A stretch of DNA of 63,063 nt from Hyphomicrobiales bacterium (GTDB lineage Bacteria; Pseudomonadota; Alphaproteobacteria; Rhizobiales; Methyloligellaceae), in contig JAJFHN010000053.1 of assembly GCA_021775595.1 (NCBI GenBank), positions 1 through 63,063 of the forward strand, given 5' to 3'. The position numbers and the translations under genes were made by a program. Positions 38,601 through 47,167 of the stretch are shown piece by piece. The notes under the pieces were generated by a model that was given only the letters and a program-made list of their open reading frames with translations, did no database searches and was not told where the DNA came from. Position 1 is the first letter of the stretch, and each line of letters opens with the position of its first letter.

Positions 38601-39401
38601 TTAGTTCACTCCGTAGGCGCGCGAGGGCACGCTGTATCGCAGCATTTTCACGGTGGTTCCGCGCGAATTGTTGAAGCCGTCGCTCGTCTTCGGGCCGCCT
38701 TGTCCGTTGGGATTGGCGTCTGAGAGCGAACGCAGCGCCAGTGAGATTTCTCCCATGGCCTGCGCAAGCGCCAAGATCTCCGATTGGCGGCCGGTCAGCT
38801 CGAGCGTTGCGGTCTTTCCGTTGGCGACCTTCTTGTCGCCTTTCTGTTCGATGCTCTGGCCAATCGCCAGCACCCGCACACTGCGCAACACCGTATCGCT
38901 GACATGCTCCTCGCGCCTGGCGGTTCGCACCCGCCGCGACACGATGACGTCGACCCGGTCGTTGGGCAGGATAAATCCACCGGCTGCCGTTTCCTCTCGA
39001 ATTGGCGTCGAAATCGCGCGCATGCCCGCCGGCAATATCGCCGCCATTACGCCGCCTTCGCTGACCTTGATCAGCTTCTGGTCCTTAATCGGTTCGCCCG
39101 TCAAAAACGGTGCACGCGCTATCGCGCCGGAAAATTGCGACAGCGCGCGGGGGTGGCGCGACTTGGTGACGTAGCCCGATGCCGTCGCGGCCTTTGGCCA
39201 GTCCAGCCATTTGAGATCGGCCGAGCCGACCGAATCGCCGAGCTTGATATCGGAAGCCGCCACCAGCACTTGGACGGTATCTACATTTGAGTTCTGCACA
39301 ATTTGCGGCGCTGGGGCGTTGATCAGGCGCTTTGCGATTAGCGCCGCGCCGCCCGCCGCGGCGACAGCGATCGCCAGGACGATTATTCGTGCTCGTTTCA
39401 T
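38601..39401 (-). CDS. cpaB: Tad pilus assembly protein CpaB/RcpC
   Basis: Periplasmic protein of 266 residues anchored by an N-terminal segment (ARIIVLAIAVAAAGGAALIA). It has the SAF-like fold (VQVLVAASDIKLGDSVGSADLKWLDWP) and the RcpC/CpaB domain (RAISTPIREETAAGGFILPNDRVDVIVSRR). In Tad systems it interacts with the secretin whose gene follows after 3 bp. Confidence 0.93.
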   Translation of the reverse strand: MKRARIIVLAIAVAAAGGAALIAKRLINAPAPQIVQNSNVDTVQVLVAASDIKLGDSVGSADLKWLDWPKAATASGYVTKSRHPRALSQFSGAIARAPFLTGEPIKDQKLIKVSEGGVMAAILPAGMRAISTPIREETAAGGFILPNDRVDVIVSRRVRTARREEHVSDTVLRSVRVLAIGQSIEQKGDKKVANGKTATLELTGRQSEILALAQAMGEISLALRSLSDANPNGQGGPKTSDGFNNSRGTTVKMLRYSVPSRAYGVN

Positions 39402-39601
39402 GACGCGTGTTGATCCTCGGGTGTGCGCTCAGCTTGATTGCGTGACCCTAAGATGCCGCCGGATTCGTCAACGCCAGGTTAATAGCCGTACCAAAATGGT
39501 TCGAACGTTCGCGGCGCGGCATCGCGCAGGCCAAAACAGATCGAGGCCAACCCCGAAGGGAAGCGCCCCGTTTGCAGCCACCGCTTGAGAAGACGCCGGG
39601 C

Positions 39602-40108
39602 TTAGCCGGCGATCGCGCTGAACCAGCCCGTATTTGGGTAAATCGTCAGTCCCGCCGCCGCCAGCGCGATGCCGTAGGGCACCCCGTGATTGGCGTCGTG
39701 CAATCTCGCAATCCAATCTTGCCGCGTCAAAAACAGCGGCAACTGGACATAGCGCACAAGCAAAAACACCACCGTCAGCAGTCCGCCAAAGATCGAGGCA
39801 AGCAGCGCATACTCGAACAAATGCTCATAGCCCAACCACAGCGCCGTTGCAGCGAAGAACTTGGCATCGCCGCCGCCGATCCACCCCTTGGCGAAAAAGG
39901 CGATGCCGATCGCCAACATCACCAATCCTGTGAGCGCGTGTCCGGCGATGTCCGACCAGCCGAGCCCTGCAAACGGCGCGAGACAGAAGAAGCCGGCGAT
40001 GAGCGCCAAGGAAATGCGGTTGGGTATCGTCATGGTGAAAAGATCCATGGACGCCGCAACGGCCATGGCCGCGGGAAAAACGAGAAGTACCGCCAATTCG
40101 AACACCAT
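39602..40108 (-). CDS. cpaA: prepilin peptidase CpaA/TadV
   Basis: A24-type aspartic protease, 168 residues, about five to six membrane segments. The two catalytic Asp are in MDLFTMTIPNR (Asp22 region) and GGGDAKFF (GxGD motif). It cleaves the Flp pilin and the TadE/TadF pseudopilins. Separated from cpaB by 200 bp and from the pilin gene by a hairpin, so its level is likely below that of the pilin. Confidence 0.93.
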   Translation of the reverse strand: MVFELAVLLVFPAAMAVAASMDLFTMTIPNRISLALIAGFFCLAPFAGLGWSDIAGHALTGLVMLAIGIAFFAKGWIGGGDAKFFAATALWLGYEHLFEYALLASIFGGLLTVVFLLVRYVQLPLFLTRQDWIARLHDANHGVPYGIALAAAGLTIYPNTGWFSAIAG

Positions 40109-40196
40109 GCCCTTGTCACCCGATGTGTTTCATCCACCTGCCCCCACTATCACCGGCAGGTGTAAAATCCACGTAAAGACGCTGGCTTTCGAGGAC

Positions 40197-40235
40197 GCAA
40201 AAGGAAACCGCCCGCCTGTGAGGGCGAGCGGTTCC
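40197..40235 (-). terminator. hairpin between the Flp pilin gene and cpaA
   Basis: On the minus strand, arms at 40223-40235 and 40203-40216 pair with one bulged A and one mismatch, and CCTTTT follows. Placed 50 bp after the pilin stop, it fits a partial terminator letting pilin mRNA accumulate over the assembly genes. Confidence 0.6.
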
Positions 40236-40284
40236 AATTCACAGTCGGAGCCAGCGTGTGGCTCCTTGGTGTCGACGTTAAGAC

Positions 40285-40449
40285 CTACTGGAGGCCCGTC
40301 TTGACCGTCGTGAACATGGTCGTCAGCTCGGTACCAACCTCACCAACAACCGTCACGATCGCCACACCAATACCAGCCGCGATGAGACCATACTCAATGG
40401 CCGTGGCACCGGACTCGTCCTTAGCGAAATTTGCAAACAACTTGGTCAT
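40285..40449 (-). CDS. flp: Flp-type major pilin
   Basis: A 54-residue Flp pilin. The short basic leader ends at Gly14; cleavage gives mature ATAIEYGLIAAGIGVAIV with Glu at +5 and Tyr at +6, the Flp motif. The hydrophobic segment runs to about residue 36 and the tail is short. GGGAGAG lies 5 bases before the ATG. It heads the leftward pilus operon and is the presumed structural subunit of the pilus built by the following genes. Confidence 0.95.
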   Translation of the reverse strand: MTKLFANFAKDESGATAIEYGLIAAGIGVAIVTVVGEVGTELTTMFTTVKTGLQ

Positions 40450-40819
40450 AACACTCTCCCTTTAAAGGTTCTTACAGTTTCAGTCCGCGAACCGGCGTCC
40501 CTTCCGGTTTCTCCGAACTGACGTGCAGTATGCCAGCGCCCCATTACAATCGAGTTAATAAAACAAGTAAAATGCTTCGCTTCATTGAATACGAACAGAT
40601 TGGATAATGCTATCTTAAATTTTATACAAGTATTCATCGTATTAATATTCAATTCACCATGCGAAATCAGAGGAATCCGCTGATTTTCTATTGTGTCCAG
40701 CCTTGCGGCGCCGTCCGACCTGGCCCGTACCGAAACGGTTCGCTCATTTGCAATTCGTTCATCAATTGCGGGCCTAATGGCGAACTCGTGCCATGATTCA
40801 AACCGAAGGACCTTCTGTC
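40450..40819. promoter_or_regulatory. AT-rich divergent control region of the pilus locus
   Basis: Gene-free region between the pilin gene and the secretin N-domain gene. 40540-40690 is strikingly AT-rich for this genome. An inverted repeat AACCGG (40490-40495) / CCGGTT (40504-40509) lies in the likely pilin leader. TTAA occurs several times, but I found no perfect TTAA-N7-TTAA and no sigma-54 box here. Confidence 0.45.
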
Positions 40820-41323
40820 ATGAGTGGACACACGCGCGCAGGCGCCTGGAACCGGACAAGCGCAGTCCTGGTGTATATTTTGATACAGCTCGCCGCCCTC
40901 CAGATCGCGGGCGCAGCGTGGGCCAAGGATATCATGGTCGAAATCGACGAGGCCAGTCTGGTGAGACTCGAACGCCCGGCTAGCGAGGTGATCATCGGCA
41001 ATCCGTCCATCGCCGATGTCTCGGTCCAAAGCGGCCGCCTGCTGGTGGTGACCGGCAAAAGCTTTGGCGTCACCAACCTCATTGTGGTCGATGAGAAGGG
41101 CAAACAGATTTTGAGCAAGAACGTCAGCGTCGGCATCGACAACAAGCGCTACGTCACCGTACACAAGGGCCGCAACAGAGCGTCCTATCACTGCAACCCG
41201 ACCTGCCAGACGGCGCTCATCCCTGGTGACGCTGCCGATCATTTCGAAGGCATGTCGAAGGAATTGCGCAACAAATTCGGCATCGCGCAGTCAGCGCTCG
41301 AAGGTGGCCAGTCACCGCAATAA
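40820..41323 (+). CDS. stand-alone pilus/secretin N-domain protein
   Basis: A secreted 167-residue protein with signal peptide (VLVYILIQLAALQIAGAAWA) followed by the N-terminal domain otherwise found at the front of CpaC-type secretins (RLERPASEVIIGNPSIADVS; LLVVTGKSFGVTNLIVVDE). The C-terminal 50 residues, with two Cys (YHCNPTCQTAL), are extra. AAGGA lies 9 bases before the ATG at 40820; an ATG at 40793 is possible. Located in the pilus locus with its own strong terminator; probably an accessory of the secretin. Confidence 0.85.
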   Translation: MSGHTRAGAWNRTSAVLVYILIQLAALQIAGAAWAKDIMVEIDEASLVRLERPASEVIIGNPSIADVSVQSGRLLVVTGKSFGVTNLIVVDEKGKQILSKNVSVGIDNKRYVTVHKGRNRASYHCNPTCQTALIPGDAADHFEGMSKELRNKFGIAQSALEGGQSPQ

Positions 41324-41360
41324 GCGCCCGGCCAACGACAAATCGGATCGCCAAAACGAC

Positions 41361-41394
41361 GCGCGCCGGCCAAAAGGCCGGCGCGCTTTTTATT
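41361..41394 (+). terminator. rho-independent terminator
   Basis: Perfect 11-bp stem GCGCGCCGGCC / GGCCGGCGCGC with AAAA loop, then TTTTTATT. It is 37 bp after the secretin N-domain gene and may also serve tadG from the other side (TTTT on the minus strand). Confidence 0.9.
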
Positions 41395-41437
41395 ATGCTC
41401 TAAGTCAGGCGTTTCCAATTCCTGCATCAGCAGCGCA

Positions 41438-42943
41438 TCACTTGCTGATGCGCAATTTACTGAGACCGATTGCGATCTCCTCAAAGGTCTCCTTGAGCTC
41501 CGAGTTGCTCGGCGAATCGTAATACATGCTCGTGCTCGAGGCGCATTCACGCATCAGATCCTTGATCGGACCATCACCAAGCTGAAAGGTGATCGCGTAG
41601 ATCAGAACACCCTCGTTCTTGATGTTGGTGCAGAGCTCGGCCGTCTTGTCATTGAGGACCGATTCGGCCTGATTGCCGTTGGTCGAGCCCATATGGCCCG
41701 ACTGGGCATAGCCATAGGCCGAATAGTACGAGCCATTGTGGTTGCCCACGCCGCCGCCGACGCTGTTTTGACCGTCGGTCAAGAGGACGATCGCCTTGAT
41801 GTAGTCCTCGTTGTCATACGCCACGCCTTCCGTGAACGGTTCATCGGGTGAGATCAACCGCCAACCCCAAGCGAGACCCGCGGGGATAACCGTGCTGCCT
41901 GAGGCGCTCATGGCGTTGATAGCCGATTTGACCGTGCCGTGTGTCGCGGTCATGGCCGTCACTTCCTCGACCTTGCAATTGCTGTCGGGGCCGTCACTCT
42001 CCCAGCCCGGGATCGAAAAGCCGTCATATTTGGCCGCGTTGCGCTGGCGCTCGTCGTAATTGTAATTTCCCGAAACGCCGTCATTTCGGTAGCCGTTCGA
42101 ATACCACCAGTAATCGGGCTCGTCGGGTGCGAAATAGGGTGCCCACAATGTATTTGGGGCGGCCACGGCCGGCGGCGTGTCAGTGGTGTCAAAGGGTTCG
42201 GTGCGCGCCCGCACGCAGCCATTCCAGCTCCGATTGTTGATGCCGTCATAGAGCGTCAACACATTCGTACCGTTCTGGAAATCCTCCCAGGCCACGCTTG
42301 AAAGCGCGTTGGTGTCGATCCAGCCCGAATTCAGCTGACCCGTACCGATATTGACGGCCGCCGCGAACGGCACCAATCCAATTTTGACGTCGCCATTGGC
42401 CGAGTGCTCGGCTTCGGGCATGAGAATGTCCAGCAGCGTATTGGCCGCCGTCTTGAGCGCGCCGATCTTGCCGCTCCAGCTCATCGAGCCGGTGTTGTCG
42501 AGCACCATCACGAGTTCGATCTTCTTGTGCGTGCGCGTCACTTCAACAGAGGCGCCAACATCGATCGTGTCGATGCCGGCAACCTTGAGGAAGGTCGCAT
42601 CGACATAGCCGGTCACATCAATTGTGACGGTGTTGTTGTCGGAGCTCACATTGATTGTGCTGGTCGCGCCGATTTCCTCGGCCGGGTAGTTGGCGTCGAG
42701 AAAAGCTTGAGCCATCTCCTGGATTTCCTGATTGTTCAGGTCTGCCGTGGATCCGATGGCCAGCGCGGCGGCGTCGATTGCTTGCGAAAAGCGCTTCTGG
42801 GCTGAATAGGCCCGGCCGTAATCGACCGCAGCGCCAATCGTAAAGAGTATCGGGAAGAGCGAGAGTCCGAACAGAATGGCCACATTGGCCGCCTTGTTCT
42901 TCCAAAACTTCGCGCAGAATTTTGCCGGTTCAAGAATGCGCAT
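41438..42943 (-). CDS. tadG: TadG-like VWA-domain pilus protein
   Basis: A 501-residue protein. The N-terminus has the TadE/TadG-type segment (NKAANVAILFGLSLFPILFT, then AAVDYGRAYSAQKRFSQAIDAAALA). A von Willebrand A domain follows, with a MIDAS-like DNTGSMS (Asp149, Thr151, Ser153) and a later VLLTDGQNS. A large Tyr/Trp/Asn-rich insertion interrupts the domain. The ATG at 42941-42943 has GAGG 8 bases upstream. It is divergent from the two TadE-like genes. Confidence 0.92.
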   Translation of the reverse strand: MRILEPAKFCAKFWKNKAANVAILFGLSLFPILFTIGAAVDYGRAYSAQKRFSQAIDAAALAIGSTADLNNQEIQEMAQAFLDANYPAEEIGATSTINVSSDNNTVTIDVTGYVDATFLKVAGIDTIDVGASVEVTRTHKKIELVMVLDNTGSMSWSGKIGALKTAANTLLDILMPEAEHSANGDVKIGLVPFAAAVNIGTGQLNSGWIDTNALSSVAWEDFQNGTNVLTLYDGINNRSWNGCVRARTEPFDTTDTPPAVAAPNTLWAPYFAPDEPDYWWYSNGYRNDGVSGNYNYDERQRNAAKYDGFSIPGWESDGPDSNCKVEEVTAMTATHGTVKSAINAMSASGSTVIPAGLAWGWRLISPDEPFTEGVAYDNEDYIKAIVLLTDGQNSVGGGVGNHNGSYYSAYGYAQSGHMGSTNGNQAESVLNDKTAELCTNIKNEGVLIYAITFQLGDGPIKDLMRECASSTSMYYDSPSNSELKETFEEIAIGLSKLRISK

Positions 42944-43247
42944 CGGTCCTACCTCACCTATCATTTGCCGCAATGGTTTGCCTTCGGGGATCGGCCCATT
43001 CGCGTGCTGGAATTCCTGTTTGTGAGAGGCAGGATCGCAGACAAGAATTACTTTTTTGCCCAATAGACTTGATGAATGTTTTGCTAAAATTGGGCCCGCC
43101 AAATTAAGTCGGCGTTCACCACGTCTGCGCAATTTCGCGCTCGGTCGCTCTTTCCCGGCCGGTATCAACGACAATTTAAGCGATTGCATCTTTAATTGCC
43201 GCTGCTTGGTCCCGTGTAATGCCCGGCAGGGTGATGGAGCGTTGAAG
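42944..43247. promoter_or_regulatory. divergent control region between tadG and tadE
   Basis: About 300 bp without a credible gene; open frames crossing it lack ribosome-binding sites. TTAA occurs at both ends of a 12-base spacer (around 43168-43187), not a CtrA spacing. Ribosome-binding sites for both flanking genes lie at its ends. Confidence 0.5.
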
Positions 43248-43793
43248 ATGCCTGAAATGAAAAAACTGCCAAACCAAAGCCGCCGGCTGTGGCATTTCTT
43301 GCGCCGTGAACGCGATGGCGCAACGGCGATCGAATTCGGTATCGTCGCCCTACCCTTTTTCATGCTGCTGGTTGCGCTGATCGAAATCGGATTGGTGTTT
43401 TTCGGTAATTTCACGCTGGAGAACGCGGTCGACCGCGCCGCGCGCATGATCCGCACCGGCGAAGCCCAAGGCGCTGGGTTCGATGCCGGCGCCTTCAAGA
43501 CGGAAGTTTGCTCCAACGTCTACGCCATGCTCGATTGCTCCGGCGGCCTCAAGGTAGACGTGCGGACCTTTGAGAATTTCGGCGGCGTCGCCCTGCCGCC
43601 GCCGCTCGATGGCGATGGCAACCTGATCGACGATTTCGAGTTCAACCCCGGCGTGGGCGGCGACATCGTCGTGGTTCGCGCTTTCTACGAGTGGGATCTG
43701 ATCGCGTCAGTACCTGGTGCCGGCCTCGGCAACATGGCCGGCGGTTCGCGCCTGCTCTCGGCAACCGCCGCATTCCGCAATGAGCCCTTTTAG
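43248..43793 (+). CDS. TadE-like pseudopilin
   Basis: A 181-residue protein with a prepilin-like cleavage site: Gly24 then ATAIEFGIVALPFFMLLVAL, Glu at +5 and Phe at +6. It is therefore a likely substrate of CpaA. The C-terminal domain has two Cys (VCSNVYAMLDC). The ATG at 43248 has GGAG 9 bases upstream; an in-frame start at 43056 would add an unrelated 64 residues. 24 bp before the second pseudopilin gene. Confidence 0.9.
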   Translation: MPEMKKLPNQSRRLWHFLRRERDGATAIEFGIVALPFFMLLVALIEIGLVFFGNFTLENAVDRAARMIRTGEAQGAGFDAGAFKTEVCSNVYAMLDCSGGLKVDVRTFENFGGVALPPPLDGDGNLIDDFEFNPGVGGDIVVVRAFYEWDLIASVPGAGLGNMAGGSRLLSATAAFRNEPF

Positions 43794-43817
43794 GCCCGCT
43801 TAAAGGGATATCGACAC

Positions 43818-44372
43818 ATGACACGTTGGTTGCGCCGTTTGGCACTGATGGGCCGCAGGACCCCCTTCTTGAATGACGACAAGGGATTGGGCGCGGTCGA
43901 ATTTGCTCTAATCGTTCCACTGATGGTCACGATGTATTTGGGCGCGGTCGAATTCGGGCACGCGCTGACCATCGACCGACGCGTCACGTCGGTTGCCTCA
44001 TCTTCGGCCGACCTGATCGCCCAGGTCGAGCAGGTGAATGACGACGACATCTCAGACATCTTCGCCGCCGCGACGTCGATTCTCTCGCCCTACGACACCG
44101 CGCCGCTTTCGATCGTGGTCACCAGCGTCTATGCCGACGCCAACAACGACACCAAAGTGCGCTGGTCCGAAGCCCAGAACGGCACGGCCCACGCCTCCGA
44201 GAGCGCCTTCACCCTTCCGACCGGCCTGACACAGCCATTTTCAAGCGTGATCGTGGCCGAGGTGAGCTACATGTACGACCCCCCGGTCGGCCAGTTTCTG
44301 ACCGGTGGCATCACCATGACCGAGACGTTTTATTTGAAACCGAGACGCTCGCTCGAGGTCGAAAAGCTGTAA
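43818..44372 (+). CDS. TadE/TadF-like pseudopilin
   Basis: Second pseudopilin of 184 residues. The cleavage site is at Gly23 followed by LGAVEFALIVPLMVTMYLGA, with Glu at +5 and Phe at +6. The C-terminal domain is Ser/Thr-rich and lacks Cys. Together with the previous gene it gives the TadE/TadF pair normal for Tad systems. This is the right-hand end of the pilus locus. Confidence 0.9.
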   Translation: MTRWLRRLALMGRRTPFLNDDKGLGAVEFALIVPLMVTMYLGAVEFGHALTIDRRVTSVASSSADLIAQVEQVNDDDISDIFAAATSILSPYDTAPLSIVVTSVYADANNDTKVRWSEAQNGTAHASESAFTLPTGLTQPFSSVIVAEVSYMYDPPVGQFLTGGITMTETFYLKPRRSLEVEKL

Positions 44373-44649
44373 TTCAAACAACGTGCAAGTGCTGCCGGCG
44401 TGGTGGCGGGCCTAGTCCCGCTGCCGCGCCGTTCGCATTATTGTTGGACTTCGAAAAATCCTGTCGCGATTGACGCGCATGCCCCTTTTCGCCGGGCTTG
44501 CTTTCCTGCTATGATGATTGCGTTTGGGGCCCCCCTTGGGGCAAATGAACCCATTCCAGCCGCCCGGCTGAGAATGGCACATTCACCCGCACGACCTCTA
44601 GCCGCCGCAAGGCGACAAAACCACGAGGAAAATTGGGAGGCGCTCGAGT

Positions 44650-45126
44650 ATGTTGAAGGCTTTAGTGATTGATCCGGGAAAGTGTACCGGATGCAAACAG
44701 TGTGAGCTTGCCTGTTCGTTAGAACAAGAAGGTGTTTTCAACGTTTCGAAGTCCCGCATCAGGGTCTTTGATTTCCATGAAGAAGCACGGTTTATTCCCT
44801 ACACCTGCACGCAGTGTGACGAGGCTTGGTGCCAGCAGGCCTGCCCCGTCAACGCGATCACCACGACTGACGACGGCGTCAAAGTGGTGCACGACAATTT
44901 GTGCGTCGGGTGCAAGGTCTGCACGATTGCCTGCCCGTTCGGTACGGTGAATTACAATGCCTCGACCGGCAAAGTGATCAAATGCAACATGTGTGGCGGC
45001 GATCCAGCTTGCGCCAAGATCTGCCCGACGGACGCGATTGTTTACGCCGACGTCGAACAGGCAGGGCATTCCCGCATGGAAGATTGGGCAAAGAAGACAG
45101 ATTCCGGCGCTCAGGCGACGGCGTGA
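44650..45126 (+). CDS. aldehyde oxidoreductase ferredoxin subunit (AorA type)
   Basis: Electron-transfer subunit of 158 residues with four [4Fe-4S] cluster motifs (16 Cys): CTGCKQCELAC (C12-C22), CTQCDEAWCQQACP, CVGCKVCTIACP and CNMCGGDPACAKICP. This is the HycB/AorA type polyferredoxin. GGGAGG lies upstream of the ATG. It starts the operon and is 17 bp from the tungsten subunit. In the three-part AorABC enzyme known from Aromatoleum, such a subunit links the tungsten and flavin subunits. Confidence 0.9.
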   Translation: MLKALVIDPGKCTGCKQCELACSLEQEGVFNVSKSRIRVFDFHEEARFIPYTCTQCDEAWCQQACPVNAITTTDDGVKVVHDNLCVGCKVCTIACPFGTVNYNASTGKVIKCNMCGGDPACAKICPTDAIVYADVEQAGHSRMEDWAKKTDSGAQATA

Positions 45127-45143
45127 GCTGAAGGAGAGCAAGT

Positions 45144-46991
45144 ATGTCTTGGACTCGTAAAATTCTGCGCGTGAACCTCACCGAGGGCACGTGCAAAGAC
45201 GAACCCCTCAATATGGAGTGGGCGGACAAGTATCTTGGCCAGCGCGGCCTCGCAACGAAGTATCTTGTCGAGGAAATCGATCCCAAGTGCGATCCCTTGG
45301 GCCCCGATAACAAAATCATCTACGCGACCGGTCCGCTGACCGGCACGACCGCGTCCACCGGCGGGCGCTACTCGGTCGTTACCAAGGGCGCGCTGACCGG
45401 CGCCATCGCCTGTTCGAATTCCGGCGGCTTTTTCGGCGCCGAAATGAAATTCGCAGGCTACGACATGATCATCGTCGAGGGCGTCTCCAAGAAGCCCGTC
45501 TATCTGACGATGATCGACGGCAACTGCGAACTGCATGACGCCTCCGATCTGTGGGGCAAGTCGGTCTGGGAGGTCGATCCAGCGATCAAGGCCAAACACC
45601 AGGATCCGATGATGCGCGTCGCAGCCATCGGCATCTCAGGCGAACAGGGCGTTCTTTACGCTTGTGTCGTCAACGACCTGCACAGGGCGGCTGGCCGCTC
45701 TGGCGTGGGCGCGGTGATGGGCTCGAAGAACCTCAAGGCCATCGGCATTCGCGGCACCGGCGGCGTCAATGTCGATGACCCCAAGAAGTTCATGGCTGTC
45801 ACGGCGGAGAAGAAAGCCATTTTGGCCGAGAACGCGGTCACCGGACAGGCGCTTCCCGCCTACGGTACGCAGGTTCTGATGAACGTCATCAACGAATCTG
45901 GCGCGCTGCCGACCCGCAACTTCCGCGACGTCCAGTTCGAGGGCGCTCATGCGATTTCGGCCGAAGCCATGGCCGAACCGAGCGGCATTGACGGCAAACC
46001 GAACCTGCTGACCAACGCCGCTTGCTTTGGTTGCACGATCGGCTGCGGACGCATCTCAAAAATCAATGAAGAGCACTACACCGTGGCCAACAAGCCGGAG
46101 TATTGGCACGCCTCGGGCGGCCTCGAATACGAAGCAGCTTGGGCATTGGGCGCGGCGACCGGTGTGTCTGATATGGATGCGCTCACCTACGCCAACTTCA
46201 TCTGCAACGAGCAGGGTATTGACCCGATCTCGTTCGGCGCCACAGTCGGTGCGGCGATGGAGCTGTACGAAGATGGCGTCATCACAAGCAAAGACACCGG
46301 TGGCCTGGAGATGAAATTCGGTTCGCCCGAAGCTCTCACCACCGCGGTCGAGCTGACCGGCAAGGCCGAAGGCTTTGGTAAGGAACTTGGCATGGGCTCG
46401 GCCCGTCTGACGGCCAAGTATGGCAAGCCCGAGCTTTCCATGACGGTCAAGGGCCAGGAGTTCCCGGCTTACGATCCCCGCGGCGTTCAGGGCATGGGTC
46501 TGACCTATGCCACGTCGAACCGTGGTGCTTGCCATTTGCGGAGCTACACGGTTGCCTCTGAAATCATGGGCATTCCGGAGAAAACCGATCCGCACGTCAC
46601 CGAAGGCAAGGCCGGCCTCGTCAAGGCCTTCCAGGACGCGACCGGCGCCGTCGATTCGTCGGGCCTGTGCGTGTTCACAACCTTTGCTTGGACGCTCGAT
46701 GACTTTGCACCGCAGATCGATGCGGCTTGCGAGGGCAATTGGACGACCGACAAGCTGGCCGAGGTGGGCGAGCGCATCTGGAACATGGAGCGCCAGTTCA
46801 ATCTGAGTGCGGGCTTCACTGCCGCAGACGACAACTTGCCTCAACGGCTGTTGAAGGATGCGGCCAAGACAGGTCCGGCAGAGGGCCTGACCAGCGGCCT
46901 CGATAAAATGCTGCCCGAATACTACGAGATTCGCGGTTGGACCAAGGAGGGCGTACCGACCAACGAGACGGTGTCGCGTCTGGCGCTTTAA
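45144..46991 (+). CDS. aldehyde:ferredoxin oxidoreductase, tungsten-pterin subunit (AorB type)
   Basis: Catalytic subunit (615 residues) that in this family oxidises aldehydes to acids, or reduces acids, at a tungsten bis-pterin. N-terminal domain begins WTRKILRVNLTEGTCK; GPLTGTTASTGGRY and SGGFFGAEMKFAGYD are pterin-binding. The [4Fe-4S] ligands are in CFGCTIGC (domain 2) with the fourth Cys in DSSGLCVF, and DPRGVQGMGLTYATSNRGACH is the second pterin-binding stretch. All family landmarks are intact. AAGGAG precedes the ATG. Which aldehyde is used cannot be read from sequence; tungsten rather than molybdenum is inferred from the family. Confidence 0.93.
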   Translation: MSWTRKILRVNLTEGTCKDEPLNMEWADKYLGQRGLATKYLVEEIDPKCDPLGPDNKIIYATGPLTGTTASTGGRYSVVTKGALTGAIACSNSGGFFGAEMKFAGYDMIIVEGVSKKPVYLTMIDGNCELHDASDLWGKSVWEVDPAIKAKHQDPMMRVAAIGISGEQGVLYACVVNDLHRAAGRSGVGAVMGSKNLKAIGIRGTGGVNVDDPKKFMAVTAEKKAILAENAVTGQALPAYGTQVLMNVINESGALPTRNFRDVQFEGAHAISAEAMAEPSGIDGKPNLLTNAACFGCTIGCGRISKINEEHYTVANKPEYWHASGGLEYEAAWALGAATGVSDMDALTYANFICNEQGIDPISFGATVGAAMELYEDGVITSKDTGGLEMKFGSPEALTTAVELTGKAEGFGKELGMGSARLTAKYGKPELSMTVKGQEFPAYDPRGVQGMGLTYATSNRGACHLRSYTVASEIMGIPEKTDPHVTEGKAGLVKAFQDATGAVDSSGLCVFTTFAWTLDDFAPQIDAACEGNWTTDKLAEVGERIWNMERQFNLSAGFTAADDNLPQRLLKDAAKTGPAEGLTSGLDKMLPEYYEIRGWTKEGVPTNETVSRLAL

Positions 46992-47007
46992 GTCGGCCGA
47001 CACACCC

Positions 47008-47059
47008 TTGGGCTTGGGGGCTGCCGCCATCGACATGGCGGCAGCCCCCCCTAGCCCAA
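47008..47059 (+). promoter_or_regulatory. very stable intercistronic hairpin
   Basis: Arms of 15 perfect pairs (47016-47030 and 47035-47049) around a CGAC loop, extended by an outer 7-bp stem TTGGGCT / AGCCCAA. No T-run follows, so it is not a standard terminator; it may protect the aorA-aorB message or reduce downstream expression. Confidence 0.7.
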
Positions 47060-47167
47060 AACCAACGGCTGAGAGGGCCTGGCGCATCGGCGCGCCATGC
47101 ACCGCCGGTCGAAAATTGAAGTCTCTGGATCAACGGATCTCACGATCCAAGTCGTAAGGGCAGTTCC

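Noticed and set aside
36999-38723. 574-codon plus-strand open frame
   Set aside because: Antisense to cpaD, cpaC and part of cpaB; Arg/His/Asp-rich shadow with no recognisable domain.
40450-40600. Sigma-54 promoter of the Flp pilin gene
   Set aside because: TGGCAT with nearby TGCA looks suggestive but the GG-to-GC spacing is wrong.
42944-43516. N-terminal extension of tadG to 43516
   Set aside because: Would overlap the TadE-like gene on the other strand. The ribosome-binding site and pilin-like segment both point to 42943.
44560-44649. Sigma-54 promoter before the aor operon
   Set aside because: TGGCAC is present at about 44575, but the GC element is not at the required 10-base distance.
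46056-47102. 348-codon minus-strand open frame
   Set aside because: Antisense to the tungsten subunit gene, which carries all family motifs; composition is that of a shadow.
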